Source of the DNA: Cyclobacteriaceae bacterium
GTDB lineage: Bacteria > Bacteroidota > Bacteroidia > Cytophagales > Cyclobacteriaceae
Direction: 5' to 3'
Length of the DNA stretch: 7,000 nt
Assembly: GCA_026994125.1 (NCBI GenBank)
Contig: JALWRJ010000179.1
Span: forward strand, 1-7,000
Shown piece by piece: positions 6,948 to 7,000 of this stretch. Made by a program: the position numbers and the translations under genes. The notes beneath the pieces are model-generated. The model had not been told where the DNA came from and ran no database searches. It saw only the letters and a list, made by a program, of their open reading frames with translations. Numbering within the stretch: position 1 is the first letter of the stretch; each line of letters begins with the position of its first letter.

Positions 6948-6976
6948 GCCGGCACATCAAATGCAGTGTCGGCTTT
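6948..6976 (+). terminator. Candidate terminator hairpin downstream of the operon
   Basis: GCCGGCAC (6948-6955) and GTGTCGGC (6966-6973) can pair over 8 positions with one G-U wobble around a 10-base loop, followed by only TTT. The left arm is also the centre of the exact palindrome GTGCCGGCAC (6946-6955). It is the most stable hairpin in the last 170 bases and the only GC-rich one there. The short T run and the 118-base distance from the last stop make terminator function uncertain; it could also be part of a repeat or of a neighbouring locus. Confidence 0.3.
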
Positions 6977-7000
6977 GCTACCAAATTATTATATTAATTT

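Overview
The window looks like a chromosomal piece from a Bacteroidota (Bacteroidetes) genome. The evidence is AT-rich DNA, Shine-Dalgarno-poor translation starts, TAA stops on all six genes, Bacteroidetes-style promoter-like elements (TAnnTTTG) before the first gene, and protein types common in that phylum. No rRNA, tRNA, CRISPR or intact mobile element is visible, so the assignment below phylum level is open.

Layout: 1-205 is a non-coding leader with weak promoter candidates. Six plus-strand genes follow in one very tight run from 206 to 6830. In order they encode (1) an 83-residue PqqD-like protein, (2) an ATP-grasp ligase, (3) a fold-type III PLP-dependent decarboxylase related to diaminopimelate/ornithine decarboxylases, (4) a 731-residue fusion of a urea-transporter-type channel, an M23 zinc metallopeptidase domain and an unassigned C-terminal domain, (5) a secreted TPR plus probable outer-membrane beta-barrel protein, and (6) a secreted TPR protein. 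Junctions are -14, +12, +3, -13 and +13 bases, which strongly suggests one co-transcribed, translationally coupled unit. Bases 6831-7000 hold no convincing gene; a GC-rich hairpin there may be a terminator.

How the parts may fit together (inference): genes 1-3 look like a cytoplasmic pathway in which an ATP-grasp enzyme activates or ligates an amino-acid-like substrate and a PLP enzyme decarboxylates it, with the PqqD-like protein presenting or chaperoning a substrate. Gene 4 supplies an inner-membrane channel for a small, amide-like solute joined to a peptidoglycan-peptidase-type domain, and genes 5-6 add envelope proteins. The locus could therefore make a small decarboxylated amino-acid-derived compound and move or sense it across the envelope, or act on cell-wall peptides. 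The enzyme classes are clear from motifs; the substrate, product and physiological role are not. The UT-M23 fusion inside a PqqD/ATP-grasp/decarboxylase operon is the most unusual feature.
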